Positions 1 through 12,458 of a stretch of 64,000 nucleotides of DNA are shown piece by piece (the first letter of the stretch is position 1; every line of letters starts with the position of its first letter). Below the pieces are notes generated by a model. It saw nothing but the letters and a program-made list of their open reading frames with translations. It ran no database searches and was not told the DNA's origin. The position numbers and the translations under genes are program-made. The stretch comes from Canna indica (Eukaryota; Streptophyta; Magnoliopsida; Zingiberales; Cannaceae), in NCBI GenBank assembly GCA_034359265.1, contig CP136891.1, positions 59,620,001 to 59,684,000 on the forward strand. The letters run 5' to 3'.

Positions 1-25
1 ATATTTCAGGCTCAAGAGGGAAGGA

Positions 26-1737
26 ATGCCAATGAAAAATTTTGTCAATGTTCCTCCACTTCTAGTTGAAACAAACTATGCTTATTGGAATGATCGGATA
101 AGGGCTTTCATCAAATCCATAGATGATCATTGCTGAGACACTATAGAAGATGGCTATACTCTTCCAACTATTGATGGGTTTGAGAAGAAGCCAAAAAACC
201 AGTATATTGAAGCAGGAGTTATTATTGCAAACTATGATAACAAGACCCTAAATGCCATTTTCAGTGGGGTTGATCCATCTTAGTTCAAACTTATCTCTGT
301 TTGTACTCTTGCAAAGCAAGCTTGAGAGATTTTGTAAACAAATTATGAAGGTTCCTTGACTCTTCGTAAGTCAAAGGTTAAAACTCTCAATACCATATTT
401 GAGAATGTGAAAATGGGGGAAGATGAAAGTATTCAAGATTTTCATGGGCGTATCAAAGAATTGATGAACAATGCTTTCAACCTAGACGAACCATTCTCTG
501 AAGAAAAAGTGGTAAAATAAGTTCTAAGATCCATGTCTACCAAATTTGACATGAAGGCTGCTACTATAGGTGAAGTTCATGATCCCTCAACCATTATCCT
601 TGACACCTTGATGGGTAAACTTGAAACATATGAGTTTGAACTGTTTGAGAAATACTCACATAAAGAAAAAAGGAGTAATTTTGCTTTCAATGCTACTAAA
701 GATGAGAATAAGTCTGAAGACAGTTCAAAATAAAAGATGGATGCAACATATGCTCTTATAACAAAAAATTTTAGAGGATTTCTAAGGGCTAAGAACAAGC
801 AAAATCAAAATTTGCAGTTCAAATAGCAATTTCAACCGCCTAGTTCAACCAGCTCCAAAATAAGTTTTTCCTTTGGTGAAAACAGAAGAAGTCAATCTTC
901 TGCTGATAAGTTTGATCTCAAACAAAAGTCTAAAGGTGTTTAGTATTTTGAATGTGAAAAATATGGACATGTCAGATCTGAATGTCCAAATGTACAAAAA
1001 AAAAACTCAAAAAGTCTCTTACAGCTATCTGAAGTGATGATGAAGAAGAAGATGACACAGAAGAATCTGAGCAAGAAAACTATAGAGCTTTTGCTACATG
1101 CATAGTTAACATAGTTCCAACTGTCTTAACCCAAACATTGATTATGATTAAAATAAGACTCAGTGTGCTGACAGTCGTGAAGAAGCCTACCAAGAGATGT
1201 TTGATAAATGGATTGAAGTGACAAAACTCAACAAGACCCTTAGAAATCAAAACAAACTCTTGGTTGAACAAAAGAAGAAACTTGAGGAGGAAGTTGAGAC
1301 CTATCAAAGTAAGATTGCTAAAAAATCTGATAAATAATCCAAGTTGATTTTTGAACTTTAAAAGGTAAAGAAAGAAGCCAAAATGATGAATACTACTGGC
1401 ACTCTAAATGAAATTGTGGGTGCAGGAAAATCTCCTTCTAATCATGTTGGTCTTAGATACACTAGTTCGAGGCAGTCGAAACCCTAGTCTCAACTGCCCA
1501 CTCAAATGAAGAACTTCCATGAAAGCTCCTCAAGTCATCAATAGTCCATTACAAGGAAGGGAAGTAGAGTACCCACATGTTACTATTGCAAGTGTAGAGG
1601 ACACATAATAGCAAATTGTTTCAAGCTTGCCAGCAAACTAACGAGAAAGAAGCATGAAAATCTTTCAAAGCAAACGGTTAAACAAGTCTGGGTAAAGAAA
1701 ACTGATCTTAACTACAAAGTTACTTTTATGTCAAAGA
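26..1737 (+). pseudogene. gag: S1 gag (broken)
   Basis: Capsid/nucleocapsid gene of S1. The first ATG at 26 opens a Gag N-terminus with the copia signature NYAYWNDRIRAFIKSID. The frame is interrupted early by TGA near 134 and by several further stops; the longest open piece is 533-733. A first zinc knuckle lies at about 943-990, but its first Cys is Tyr and a TAG stands directly before it. A second knuckle at about 1579-1620 (C-x2-C-x4-H-x4-C) is intact. Two knuckles in one Gag are also seen in the pol-less elements of this window. Domain assignment is solid; exact ends are approximate. Confidence 0.8.
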
Positions 1738-1740
1738 TTG

Positions 1741-4700
1741 TTGCTTCTCTTGGATCATGGTATTTCGACTGTGGTTGTTCTTAGCATATGACAGGAAATT
1801 CAAAAAATTTGAGAAATATTAAGGAACATGAAGGTGCAATTGTAACCTTTGGAGATGTAAGACATGGAAATATTATAGGAGTTGGAACTCTTAATGTTCT
1901 AGGAATACCTAGTTTGAAAGATGTCCTGCTGGTGGATGGTCTCAAGGCCAATCTTGTGAGTATCAGTCAATTATGTGACCAAAATTTAAATGTTCAATTC
2001 AACAAAAACAGTTGTATAGTCTTTGATAAAGATGGTGATTGTATTCTTGAAGGGAGTAGATCTAGATATAACTGCTATAAAATTGCTTATTTTTCAATCT
2101 ATCTCTCAGTTGTTTCCACTAATATAAATTTGTGGCACAAAAGATTAGGTTATGTCAATTACAATGACCTAAAGAAACTTGTTAATGTTGGAGCTGTAAG
2201 AGGAATCTCTAAACTTCTAGAAGAACTTGAATTAGTTTGTGGTCCTTGCCAATAAGGAAAGTACATAGGACAGTCTCATAAGCAGTTGCAATTGGTAGCC
2301 ACATCAAAGCCTCTAGAACTTCTTCACTTAGACTTGGTTGGTCCTATATAGGTTGAAAGCATTGGAGGTAAAAGATATTTTCTTGTTTGTGTAGATGATT
2401 ACTCATGTTTCACTTTCACATAATTTCTAAGTGAGAAGTCTAGTGTCTTCAACAACTTTAAGTCCTTATGTCCGAGACTTTAGAATGAACATGAACCTCC
2501 TATTCTAAAGGTCATCAGAATACGAAGTGATTATGGGAGAGAGTTTGAGAATATTTCCTTCTTTGAATTTTGTGATGAAGATGAAATAATACATGAATTT
2601 TCTGCTCCAAAGACTCCTCAACAGAATGATGTTGTTGAAAGGAAGAACCATACTATCTAAGAAATGACTCGGGTCATGCTAAATTCCAAGAAGATTTTTG
2701 AAAGATTTTGAGCTGAAATCATCAATACTACTGGCCTGCTACATTATAAATAGAGTTCATCTCAGACCAAAAACTATAAAAACACCTTATGAATTATGGA
2801 AGGGAAGAAAATCTAACTTTACATATTTTCATATCTTTGGCAGTAGGTGCTATGTGTTGAATGATAGGGAATGCCTTGGAAAGATGCAAATCAAAAGTTA
2901 TGAAGCAATATTTCTTGGCTATTCAACAAATAGCAAAGCCTACAACAAGCGCACTCAAACTGTTATGGAGTCACCAAATGTGAAAGTTGATGACTCACAG
3001 ATTTACCAGACTCTGACTGCTGATGAGAAGACAGTTACAACTGTTGATAAGATTGCTCAGGATGCTTCCAAGACAACAAAACAGATATTTGAAACAGTTA
3101 ATTCAATAGATTTTGAGACTGACACAGATCAAGAAAATAAAAATTAACTGATAAGTCTGCAAGAACTCTCCAGAATCATCCTCTAAAGAATGTAATTGGA
3201 GATGTACATGAAGGAGTCAACACCAAGAATCAATCCAAGAAGAGTCATCAAGACATGATCAGATACTCTTGCTACACCTCAACTATTGAACCTAAAAACA
3301 TCAAGGAAGCTCTAAAAGATGAATTTTGGATCTTAGTTATGCACGAAGAACTGCAGCAGTTTGTCAAAAATGATGTTTGAGAATTGGTTCAAAAATTTGA
3401 AGGTGTCAATGTGATTGGAACAAAGTGAATCTTCAAAAACAAGACTGATGAAACAGAAAACATCATAAGAAATAAGACCAGACTTGTTGTTCAAGGCTAT
3501 AATCAAATTGAAGGTTTGGATTTTGATGAAACCTTTGCACTTATTGCAAGATTGGAGTCCATCAGGTTACTTCTTGCCCTATTTTGTTGTATGAAGTTCA
3601 AATTATTTCAAATTGATGTTAAGACTAATTTCTTGAATGATATTCTCAATGAAAAAGTCTATGTTGAACAACTAAAAGGGTTTGAAGATTTTGCTCATTT
3701 TGATCATGTGTATAGACTGAAGAAAATTTCATATGGTCTCAAGCATGCACCTAGAGCTTGGTATGAACTACTAACTCAATTTTAACTCTTAAAAGATTAC
3801 AAAAGAGAAAGAGCATATCAAACCTTATTCATCAAGAAGAAGGAGTCTCAACTAGTAATTGTTCAGATTTATGTTAATGATATTATTTTTGGTTCAACTT
3901 CTGAAATGTTTGCTAAATAATTTGTGGATGATATGAAATATGAATTTGAGATGAGTATGGTTGGAGAAATGAGCTATTTTCTCAGTCTTTTGGCCAAGTA
4001 ATCTAAAGAAGGAATATTCATTTCTCAGACTAAGTATGCTAAGAATCTAGTTCACAAGTTTGGACTAGACAATTCTAAGACAGTTAGAACTCCTATTTTA
4101 ACTCATGAGAAACTAAGCAAAGATGATGAAGGGAAGAGTGCTGATCCTAGTCATGATTGGCAGCTTATTGTATTTGACAGCTAGCAAACCTAACTTATGC
4201 TTTAGTGCTGGATTATGTGCCAGATATCAAGCAAATCCTAAGGAGTCTCATCTTCAGACACTTCATAGAATTCTCAAGTATATGAAAGGTACTTTAGATT
4301 TTGGTCTTTGGTATTCAATTGATTGCAACCCTTGTGTAGTTGGATTTATAGATGTAGATTGGGCTGGTAATATTGATGACAAAAAGAGTACTTCAGGTGA
4401 TTGTTTTTTTATGTTGGATCAAATCTTGCGGCCTGGTTAAGCAAGAAGCAAAATTCTATTTTTCTTTCTTCAACAGAGGTAGAATACTTGGCAGCAGACA
4501 GTTGCAGCACACAATTGATCTAAATGAGGAGCATGTTACTTAATTATGGTCTTAATCAAGAAGAGATGATACTTTATTGTGACAACATCAGTGCAATCAA
4601 TATTTCAAAAAATTCTATTATGCATTCTTGTACCAAGCACATTGATATAATATTTCATTATATTAGGGAGTTAGTTGAAAGGAGGCAGCTGCAATTAGAG

Positions 4701-4802
4701 TACATTGAAACAGATAAATAAGTGACAAATATCTTTACAAATGCCTTAAATAGTGAAAGGTTTGAGTAGTTGAGGTCTGCTCTTGGATTATGTGTCATTT
4801 AA
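1741..4802 (+). pseudogene. pol: S1 pol: protease, integrase, RT, RNase H (broken)
   Basis: Copia polyprotein with many stops. The protease is near 1760-1900 (D-C-G-C-S at the active-site position, followed by a stop, then HMTG). The GAG-pre-integrase region has LWHKRLGY at about 2132. The integrase core is at 2310-2660 with HLDLVGP, RSDYG and VVERKN, giving a D35E spacing from the second Asp to Glu. The reverse transcriptase is at about 3310-4110; its catalytic YVDD reads YVND, a change expected to destroy activity. RNase H is at about 4200-4790. Readable pieces are 1788-2255, 2698-3147, 3516-3785, 4123-4440 and 4524-4721. Clearly a dead copy. Confidence 0.85.
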
Positions 4803-5117
4803 CACATTTCATATTATAATGAAATAAATGAATAAGTGTTTATTGTGATGAAAAATGAAGGGGTTTTCTTTTCTTTTAATTCTTTTTCATTACTTATTAA
4901 TTGAAGGCTAACATTTATGCTTTTTACCTCAAATATCGACGGGAGTTTAATTACTCTTCTAAAACCTGCACGTGTGCCCCCTTGTTAGTGGAGTTTTAAT
5001 TCCGCCCTAAAAGTTATAGGTGTTTCTTATCTACCTCTTCCGATCAATTGCTAACCGGCGACAAGTTCTTCTCTTCCGCTTTCTTGTCCTTTCAACTACT
5101 ATCTCCTCTTATTTAAG

Positions 5118-6830
5118 ATGGTTGGATGTAAGCAAAAGAAAGGCTTTGTGAGAAAAGTGTATATTTCATCAACCAAGAAGATGCAATCTCAAAACCTTCC
5201 CGGAGAGTCTCAACCAACTGCTGGACCTTCAACCGAGGAAATGCCACCACCATCTCCTCCTTCAACTAGTTAAGGACACGAGTTGAGAAAGAAAACCGAC
5301 AGGAGACCAGTTGACCAACCGCTAAGGAGAGGCGGTCGAGGTATGACACCCAAAACACCTTAATCCTCTTATATGGTTTCTCAAATTGAGGGAGAGTTTG
5401 TTTTGGCTGAGGGGGCAGTCTTTAAGGGATATCAGGTTATGCTTTGTTTCTATTTCCCTTAGTGCTGCTTCTAGGCAAGAAGTTTTGGATGAGTTTTTGG
5501 TTGTTTCTTCTCTAGTGCACACTGGTCCTAACTTCGATATAAATGTTGCTATCATTGATGTTTTTGACTTTATTCTAGTCAAATTTGGTCCATCTGATAT
5601 CTCTACAAATTCTATTATGAATGCACAAGAGGATAAAAGTGCTCATGAACAAGAACACACTATCAATCCACCAAACTACTATGAGATAGTCTCGACTGCT
5701 AATGTGGTAGTTGAAATTGAGATTGAGATACCTGTTGTTGAAAACCTTGAAGCACCACATGAAGCGGTTGCAACCATGACTAAGGCAATTCAGATTGCTG
5801 AAATTGCACTTGCTGTTGCTGACTCTCCACAGTCACCCTTTACTGAGCCTGCTGCTATGGATTTGAATCAAGTTCCAACTGATGAGTTGGAACCTACAAT
5901 TCTGAGGCTTCTACACCTCAGAAGGAAGATGCTCCATATGTTCCTAAGAATGCTACCCCCTCCAAAAAGAAAAAGAATGTTTCATATGAACCTGAGATGA
6001 AGATAAGTTCAAAAAAGAAAATGCCAGCGAAGTCCAACCTAGTTTCTGGAGAAATTTTGAACCTAAAAACTGATTCTGATAATGAACCATTGTCCGAAAG
6101 AGCTACTGAGCTGAGAAAGTCCCAAAAAAGAAAACACAACTCAGAAATGTCAAAAGAAAAGAAAGTCACTCCCAAGAAAAAACTCTCAAAACCTGAGAAG
6201 AAAACTAAAAATAATACTCTCGTTAGCAAACTGCACAAGGGACTATTTTCAGATGACCTCTATCCTCTTTGGAAAGCTCTACAGTCAAGGTGTATTATCT
6301 CTCAAAGGTTTCTTGATTTAGATCAAATCTATTTAAAGAGCAAACCAATCCTTGTTGTTCTTCAAAAGAAAATTTTGTCTAGCTCTTATAAGAAAGTTAG
6401 ACCTTTTCTCAAGCAGCCTATACTAGAGTTCTATTGCAACTTGTAACTTGTCTGATAATATTTCAAATCCTGATAGCAATCATTATCATGAAGTGTTTCT
6501 TAGAGGTTCTTGGTACAGTTTTAGTCTAGATGTGATTAATGATTTTGTTGGCTTCTCTGAGTTTACTTCTACTACTATTGAATCTGATGAGACTAATAAA
6601 TTTTTTAATATTGTTGGTAAAGAGGTTTCAAATGGCGATGTTCTTAGTTGGACTGGCAGTCATGACATTAGATCTTCCTCCTTGAACACATTCTGTGTAG
6701 TCTTATTCCTTATTGCTAGAAATTACTGGATTTCTAATTCACGCATTACTTTTCTAAGTAAGGAAATGATAATGTTACTATATAAGATCACAAATGGAAT
6801 TCCATTCAATCTCGGGAGCCTTATTTTTTA
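5118..6830 (+). pseudogene. S1 envelope-like gene downstream of pol (broken)
   Basis: A third gene follows S1 pol after about 315 bp. The start chosen is the ATG at 5118. Its first part is rich in Gln, Pro and Ser, the middle part (5386-6000) is acidic, and 5940-6230 is strongly Lys-rich. The C-terminal part (6448-6831) has the pattern VFLRGSWYSFSLDVINDFVG, which recalls the plant transposon-associated domain found in Sirevirus envelope-like proteins. The frame is broken by stops near 5270 and 5360, a shift near 5900 and a 7-bp tandem duplication near 6437-6450. I see no clear signal peptide or transmembrane segment. Position and motif support the call; the function of this family is not established. 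Confidence 0.6.
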
Positions 6831-7422
6831 GCAGATAATCTCAGTTAGGAGCAGACTTCTCTCTAAATTCAGGATGTTTTTAATTTTTCCAAACTTGATA
6901 TATGGAATTCTAGAGAAACATTGATTTAAATGCTTCTCTGATGAAGTTCTAGAACCCATGGGTACATCTCTAAAGATTCATCATAAAAAATCTCAAGAGG
7001 GTTAGTACTCCGGGAAGAAATATGCTAAGTCCAAGTTTTGAAGTGAAGATTGCACTTGGAATTGCTTCAGCTGCCATATCTACTACTCTGAGAGAGATTT
7101 TGTATGAGCTATTTTCTACAAGAGAAACTATGACCAAGCTTCAACAGTAGGTAATCACAATTGAGAAAAAAATTATAGAGTACTTTACTGCAGTTTCTGC
7201 AAGACTTGCCTCTCCTTCTTCTGGAAGTTTATCTGATAGTTCTAAACTTTACACTGTCTTATTTTAGTCATTTGGCTTATTATGCCAAAAAGGGGGAGAA
7301 CAAGCAGTTGCAACTCTACAATTTTAACTACTCTTTGACTGGGTTGTGATACTTGTCTGGTGTGATGATACTTTTTACAGTTCTGGTTGTTGGTTATGAT
7401 ACTTGAGCTCGTGGTTGTGAAA
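6831..7422 (+). other. S1 3' untranslated region with purine tract
   Basis: No convincing coding sequence. A polypurine tract, AAAAAGGGGGAGAA, lies at about 7288-7302, an internal copy of the type that primes plus-strand synthesis in Sireviruses. The sequence ends at the TGAAA (7418-7422) that is one copy of the target duplication of the solo LTR inserted next to it, and it continues at 12146. Confidence 0.6.
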
Positions 7423-8134
7423 TGTCACGCCCTAAAATTTCGGGTCACATGACCGGCTAGAGTACGTGTTCGTATTCCAAATCCTACCAACTCATGCATA
7501 CCAAATATGAAATAGTAATACACGAATCATGTAGATACCAATAAAAATATAAAATATATAGCTCCAACTAAAAGTTTAGACATCAATAATGTGTACAATC
7601 CATGTCTACAGTCAAAACATGACCATATGCATAAATGAACTCCTACAACTCGATTACGACTTGATTCATCACGAGATCCACTGTCTAAGCCTACAACCCT
7701 AGCCATGCCATATGGGTACCATCATACCTTTTATTAGTTAGGATATGCAACTCAGTGAGTGACTTGAACCAAGCCCTCACCAAGCCAACGCATGTGATAA
7801 ACCCAAATATTTAGCATTCATATATGTGCTCATAATATTAAATTCTCATGATAATACTTATGATTAATAACTACCCAACTCGTGTGTCCTCACACAACTG
7901 ACCTCATTGGCCTACACCAGCCACCTCATCACGTTGCATTTAAGCAACCCACGATTTGTCACTAGGACACCGTCTATCGAGCCTCTCACCCAGGCCCTCT
8001 AATAGCTACCCCAAGCATAACCATACTCAAACACAAATTATAATTGTAGAAGTACCGAAATATAATAGCATGTAACATAAATACATCCATCCACAACCTC
8101 GTGCTCAGAAGCACCACAATCATTCGACCCTTAA

Positions 8135-8240
8135 TGGCCCAAACATCGAGTACTATGTCCACTAGGCCCATAGTGGCCCAAACATCGAGTACTATGTCAA
8201 CTCAGCCCATAGTGGCTCAAACATCAAGCATCATATCAAG
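8135..8240. repeat. 39-bp tandem repeat, about 2.7 copies, in the gypsy LTR
   Basis: Copies begin at 8135, 8174 and 8213, each with TGGCCCAAACATCGAG or a close variant followed by a short tail containing CCCATAG. The third copy is more diverged and incomplete. Confidence 0.75.
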
Positions 8241-10419
8241 AAAAGAAACACACAATAACACATGCCAATGACATTTACTCGAGTGATTTAGACATTTTTG
8301 TTAACATAGATAGTGCGCACGTGGCCACACCGAGTTCAGCATATCCATTGCCTCAACCTCTTGGCCATGCCTCCCACCACTCAAATCAAAAGATCCAAAC
8401 CCAAACATATGTGTTATTGACCATTTACTAACCAACCGTCCAAGAGAAGAACTCTAGCAACCCGTTATTACCTAATGAGTTGAGATTTTAACGCTAATAT
8501 ATGCACCTCCAAACTTGGACTTTTTATGACGCTACACTACACGTCACCACCCATGAGTTACAAATCATGACTCATTTAAATGTGTGTATAAATCAGTCCC
8601 TTTCCCGTCATAAAAGTAGTCTATTTAGCCCGAACACTTCAGCCACCTAGAGCGCACATTCTTGTCGGAATTCCAATCCTACACGATTCGTACCATGCTG
8701 AAATGCTCACACTTGAAGTGTTCCCTACTCACACCTTTAATACTTATTTTTCTCTAGTATTTAATTAGTCATGTCTTGTATAAATTCAATCTATAACAGT
8801 AAGAAAGAAATCACCATTCTCAGCACATTACCTCTAGCATTTCATAGCAAAACTTTAGCATAAGCAAGTACCACAGCTATGAACATAAGGTAAAACACAT
8901 GGCAAATAGCAACCATAAGTACCCTCCAAACATCTCCAAACAGCCCTCTACACCTTTAGTTTGAGACATGTCTTAGTTTCCAAGTTGTACTCTTTTCCTT
9001 ACATCAACATCTAGGTTCACCTTAAGCCGGGATGGAACCTCCGTCTTTACGACTGTTCAACGCTTAACTCTTAGGGTAGGGTCTCTAGCCAAGTACCCAT
9101 AATAAAGAATCTCTTTCATCACCAAATCATGCTAACCATCGCCCATGAATGTATGTAAAAATAAGGATTTACCAATGTCATTTCTCTATCACCAACCACC
9201 GTTATCCTACGGCCTTAGGTACTACCCCAAACCACCATGCATCAGCTCCTATCCTTAAGGTACCAATTTCTCATTCACTTAGTGTCAATTTATACATAAA
9301 ATAGTAACATAATAATGCAATAAGGGGAGCAAGCATGTAAAACACCTCAACATCAGTTGCCAAGTTTACCACAACAATGAAATCAAGAATATCATAATAC
9401 CGAACATTAAAATATTATATCAAATATTTCCTAGGCAAGAGTTAGGCTCATTCCCCATACTTTGCCAAAATTTTGTACTAATACAATATTTGTTATTAGA
9501 TTCGATTTTGTCATCCTCGTTTAAATTCTATTTCGAGGTAAAATGGAAATGATAATTCATGGATAAGCAAGTATATATATATCATGTCACCTATCCACAA
9601 GGTTTCAGATCAATTGAACACTAGTCGATCATGAAACATCGCGACAAACTTGTTAGCCGAAATGGCTACACTAGAGGGGGGGGGGGGGTGAATAGTATGT
9701 TTACTAAACGATTCACCTAATTTCACTTTTAATCGATTACTTAAATCGTTAGGCAAATTACAATTCGATGAATGTATGCGGAAGAGAAATAAACACAATT
9801 AAGCACAAGAAAATGAACGCAATGCAAACACAAGATTTATAGTGGTTCGGCCCCAATGCCTACTCCACTACCTAAGCACCCCGCTTAGGATTTCCAAACT
9901 AGTTTTACTAAATTAGTTTTTGTTTCCCTTACACCCGAGGACTTTTCACCAAAGAGACACACTCTTGACCTAAGTCACTTTCACACTCGGAAGCCTCCGA
10001 CTTCTTATCGAGAGTCCTCTTCCACCTCAACCCCAAGGGACAACTAGAACTAATCCTAGTAAACACTAAGTTTTACACAAGTGGCTTTACTCCTACACAA
10101 AGGATACCAATTTACCCAATTCAAGACCTAACACCCGATCTTACAAACTCAAATTAAATAGACAGTTAAAATAACAAATAAAATACACTCAAAAGAGCTA
10201 AATAATAAAACCAATGTTTGCAATCTCCTTTCATGGCCTTGGAACCTCCAACTCACAAAGTCGTGGTGCTCGAATTGAATCCCGAGTTGAGGAATCAGTT
10301 GGCGCTTGAAGAAAGACTCACGGAAGTAGCAGAGCGCAAACGATTTTATCTTTGGAAGGCTCGTTTCTTCCTTTTGATGGCTCAATGAAATCTATAATAG
10401 AGAAGGAAGAGTGTTAAAA

Positions 10420-10427
10420 TATTTATA
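10420..10427 (-). promoter_or_regulatory. TATA box of the solo Sirevirus-type LTR
   Basis: Minus-strand TATAAATA, just downstream (in LTR orientation) of the palindrome array at 10479-10740. Its position matches the TATA boxes of the related LTRs. Confidence 0.6.
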
Positions 10428-10478
10428 CCCAAGTGAAGCAATGACTGTTCAACGGATAGAAAATTATCCATTACAGGC

Positions 10479-10740
10479 CGTCGGTCGAAGCGCCGGTCGA
10501 AGCATCAGTCGACTGGTCATTCGACCGCTGCTCATCTCCCTGTGGGTGGTCGACCGACGGGTCGACCACTTGACACAAAAGTCGCGATCTGCGACTTCCG
10601 ATCGACCCGTCGATCGACCAACACGTTTTGCGTCAAAGCCTATTTGCGGGTCGGTCGACTTCCAGTCTTGGCCAAATTTTGGCAACATTCGGTCGATCGA
10701 TTGGTCGACCGACATGGCTTGTGCCACTGCTAAAACACCC
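10479..10740. repeat. Array of GGTCGACC-type palindromes in the LTR U3
   Basis: Dense run of GGTCGACC and close variants (GGTCGATC, GATCGACC, GGTCGAAG) immediately upstream of the LTR TATA box. It generates spurious open frames rich in Arg, Ser, Thr and Asp on both strands. Confidence 0.8.
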
Positions 10741-12145
10741 GACCGACACAGAGCTGGAAATTTTCTAGCTTGGATTTTTCATTTCGCGCTCAATTTCCGG
10801 TTTCGTTCTTCAACGTGCTTCATCATTGAAGGATTCTCCATGCTTCCCATCATGTTTTTTGATGCACGCTTTAACCTGTTTTGAGGATTGATCGAGATAC
10901 GATAGACTTGACGAATCTTTCATCAATCCTATAATTTTTATACTTAAACATTTGTTAAATGGATTTGTTATCATCAAAATAATCATGAAGGAAGAACCCT
11001 TCAGCTAACAAAACTCACCATCCCAAAATTTCTGCAACTGCAAGCAGAAATTTTCAATTTTAAGTTGTTGTGATAGGAATTTCATAACTAAGCCAATTCT
11101 TACTATTTTCCCTCCAAACTAAATTCATATAGTTGTTCACGTCGCGCTACAACTTCCAAAGGTTTCACTGTCATTGCACAAGTATTCATCCTCTGGATAT
11201 CGCATTGAACTTTTAACTTTTTTTTACAAAATTCTGCTATCTGCGGAAATGGACAGTTTCAGTAAGCCTTCAAACTAAATTCATAAACCCAGTCAAATCA
11301 ACTCCAAATTAGCTGAATTTTGATATCATAGCTATTTAAGTGTTCTACTATTGATTCCCAAGAATTTGAGCCCAACGGGTAACTCCTCATCCCTCAAATT
11401 CAATACACATACACAAGAATCTAAACATAGGAGTGGGAATCAAGATAAAATTTGCAAGAAACACTTCAAAACTTGAAGGGTTCGGCCACCCAAAAACACC
11501 AAAATACCCATGAAATTCATCCAATCTACACCTTCTTCCCCCTCTTCCAACATCAAAACACTAGAAACTAAACATATGTATTGAAATCTAAAGAAAATTC
11601 CAAGAAATCAACTCATGATGAAGCAACCGACCAAGGCATGCTATCTATCAATCCAAAGAGATCTAGGTAAGATCCACTCACCAATAGGAAGGGAAACCAA
11701 TGGAGAAGTTGACCTCCAAGTTTGGCGGTGATCGGATCCGGCGATCTTCAGCGATCACCCCACCAAGTCTAGTCAGCACCCCCTCCTCTTACTATGGCGT
11801 GTGTGCACTCCCTGCTGTGCACGACGCCTAGCCTTCCTCGCTTATTTTATTATTATTATTTTTAAAAAAATACAAGTATACCCATAAACTTAAGTGACTC
11901 CATTAACCCACTTATCCTTATTCGATTCGAGCTCCATTTGAACCATCGGACTCGTCTCGAGCCCAATTTCACACTCAACAATCAAGCCAACTCAAACAAA
12001 AAAATTTCTTTGCACGTAAGGGTCATACCTCCATTTGCGCCTTTTGGCGATTTCTCAGCCCCCTCTGACGCGCATTCCAGCTTTCCTACTAAAGCCAAAA
12101 TAATTTAATTAAACTTTTTATTTCCTTTTTTTCGCAGGTATTACA

Positions 12146-12457
12146 TGAAAATTTTGTAAATATTTGATACTCTGGATGATCTGTTGAGTGTAATCTTTTC
12201 TTCTCTATGATGATGTGACTATGGCTGACTGTGTGGTTTTGTGGTCTAAACAATGACCATGAATGATGGATACTTTCTCTTAACTGTTGAATTATTTTTT
12301 AACAATTATTATATTTCTGTTGAAACTTTCTTCTGTTATCTTTTTTTTTTTAATTTGATCTGTTTGGGTTTTGCCAAATAAGCTAAAGGAGGAGAATGTT
12401 AGTGTTTGACTTTTAAATGTTGGGTGTATTTGGCAAAATAAGTTATTGGTGATTTCA
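12146..12457 (+). other. S1 3' end: rest of UTR, purine tract and start of 3' LTR
   Basis: Continuation of S1 after the solo LTR. A T-rich stretch is followed by TTTTGCCAAATAAGCTAAAGG and the purine run AAAGGAGGAGAA, directly before TGTTAGTG at 12397, the presumed 3' LTR start. The LTR breaks off near 12457, where a fragment of another LTR begins. Confidence 0.65.
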
Positions 12458-12458
12458 T

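Larger units (their letters stand above)
9651..11010 (-). mobile_element. Solo LTR of Sirevirus type inside the gypsy solo LTR
   Basis: On the minus strand the LTR starts TGTTAGCTGAAG at 11010 and ends CGGCTAACA at 9651. Perfect 5-bp duplications AAACT lie at 9646-9650 and 11011-11015. It resembles the LTRs of the pol-less elements and S2: a shared terminal block (ACACTAGAG followed by a G run and TGAATAGTATG), the block TATAGTGGTTCGGCCCCAATGC, a TATA box and an upstream array of GGTCGACC motifs. It carries no internal region. Confidence 0.88.
7423..12145 (-). mobile_element. Solo LTR of a Ty3/gypsy element inserted in S1
   Basis: On the minus strand the LTR starts TGTAATACCTGC at 12145 and ends GGGCGTGACA at 7423. 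It is flanked by a perfect 5-bp duplication TGAAA (7418-7422 and 12146-12150), so the ends are exact. No gag or pol lies inside, so this is a solo LTR left by recombination between two LTRs. The length is about 4.7 kb including the 1360-bp nested LTR at 9651-11010. Assignment to gypsy rests on the same LTR type lying beside a gypsy purine tract at 13690-13956 and on the TGTAA...ACA ends shared with the gypsy elements here. Confidence 0.85.
1..12457 (+). mobile_element. Sirevirus-type Ty1/copia retrotransposon S1 (5' end outside window, interrupted)
   Basis: Decayed copia element reading left to right: gag, protease, integrase, reverse transcriptase, RNase H, then an envelope-like gene and a 3' untranslated region. 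The domain order protease-integrase-RT-RNase H is diagnostic of Ty1/copia, and an extra gene after pol is known from the Sirevirus (SIRE/Maximus) lineage. The 5' LTR lies outside the window. The 3' region runs to 7422, is interrupted by a solo gypsy LTR (7423-12145) and resumes at 12146. A purine tract at about 12384-12396 precedes the presumed 3' LTR start TGTTAGTG at 12397; only about 60 bp of that LTR survive. Confidence 0.85.

Noticed and set aside
10411..10884. Open frames rich in Arg, Ser, Thr and Asp on both strands (also near 12473, 14206-14666, 43261-43623, 57817-58377)
   Set aside because: They are translations of the GGTCGACC palindrome arrays, present in several frames at once, inside LTR promoters.
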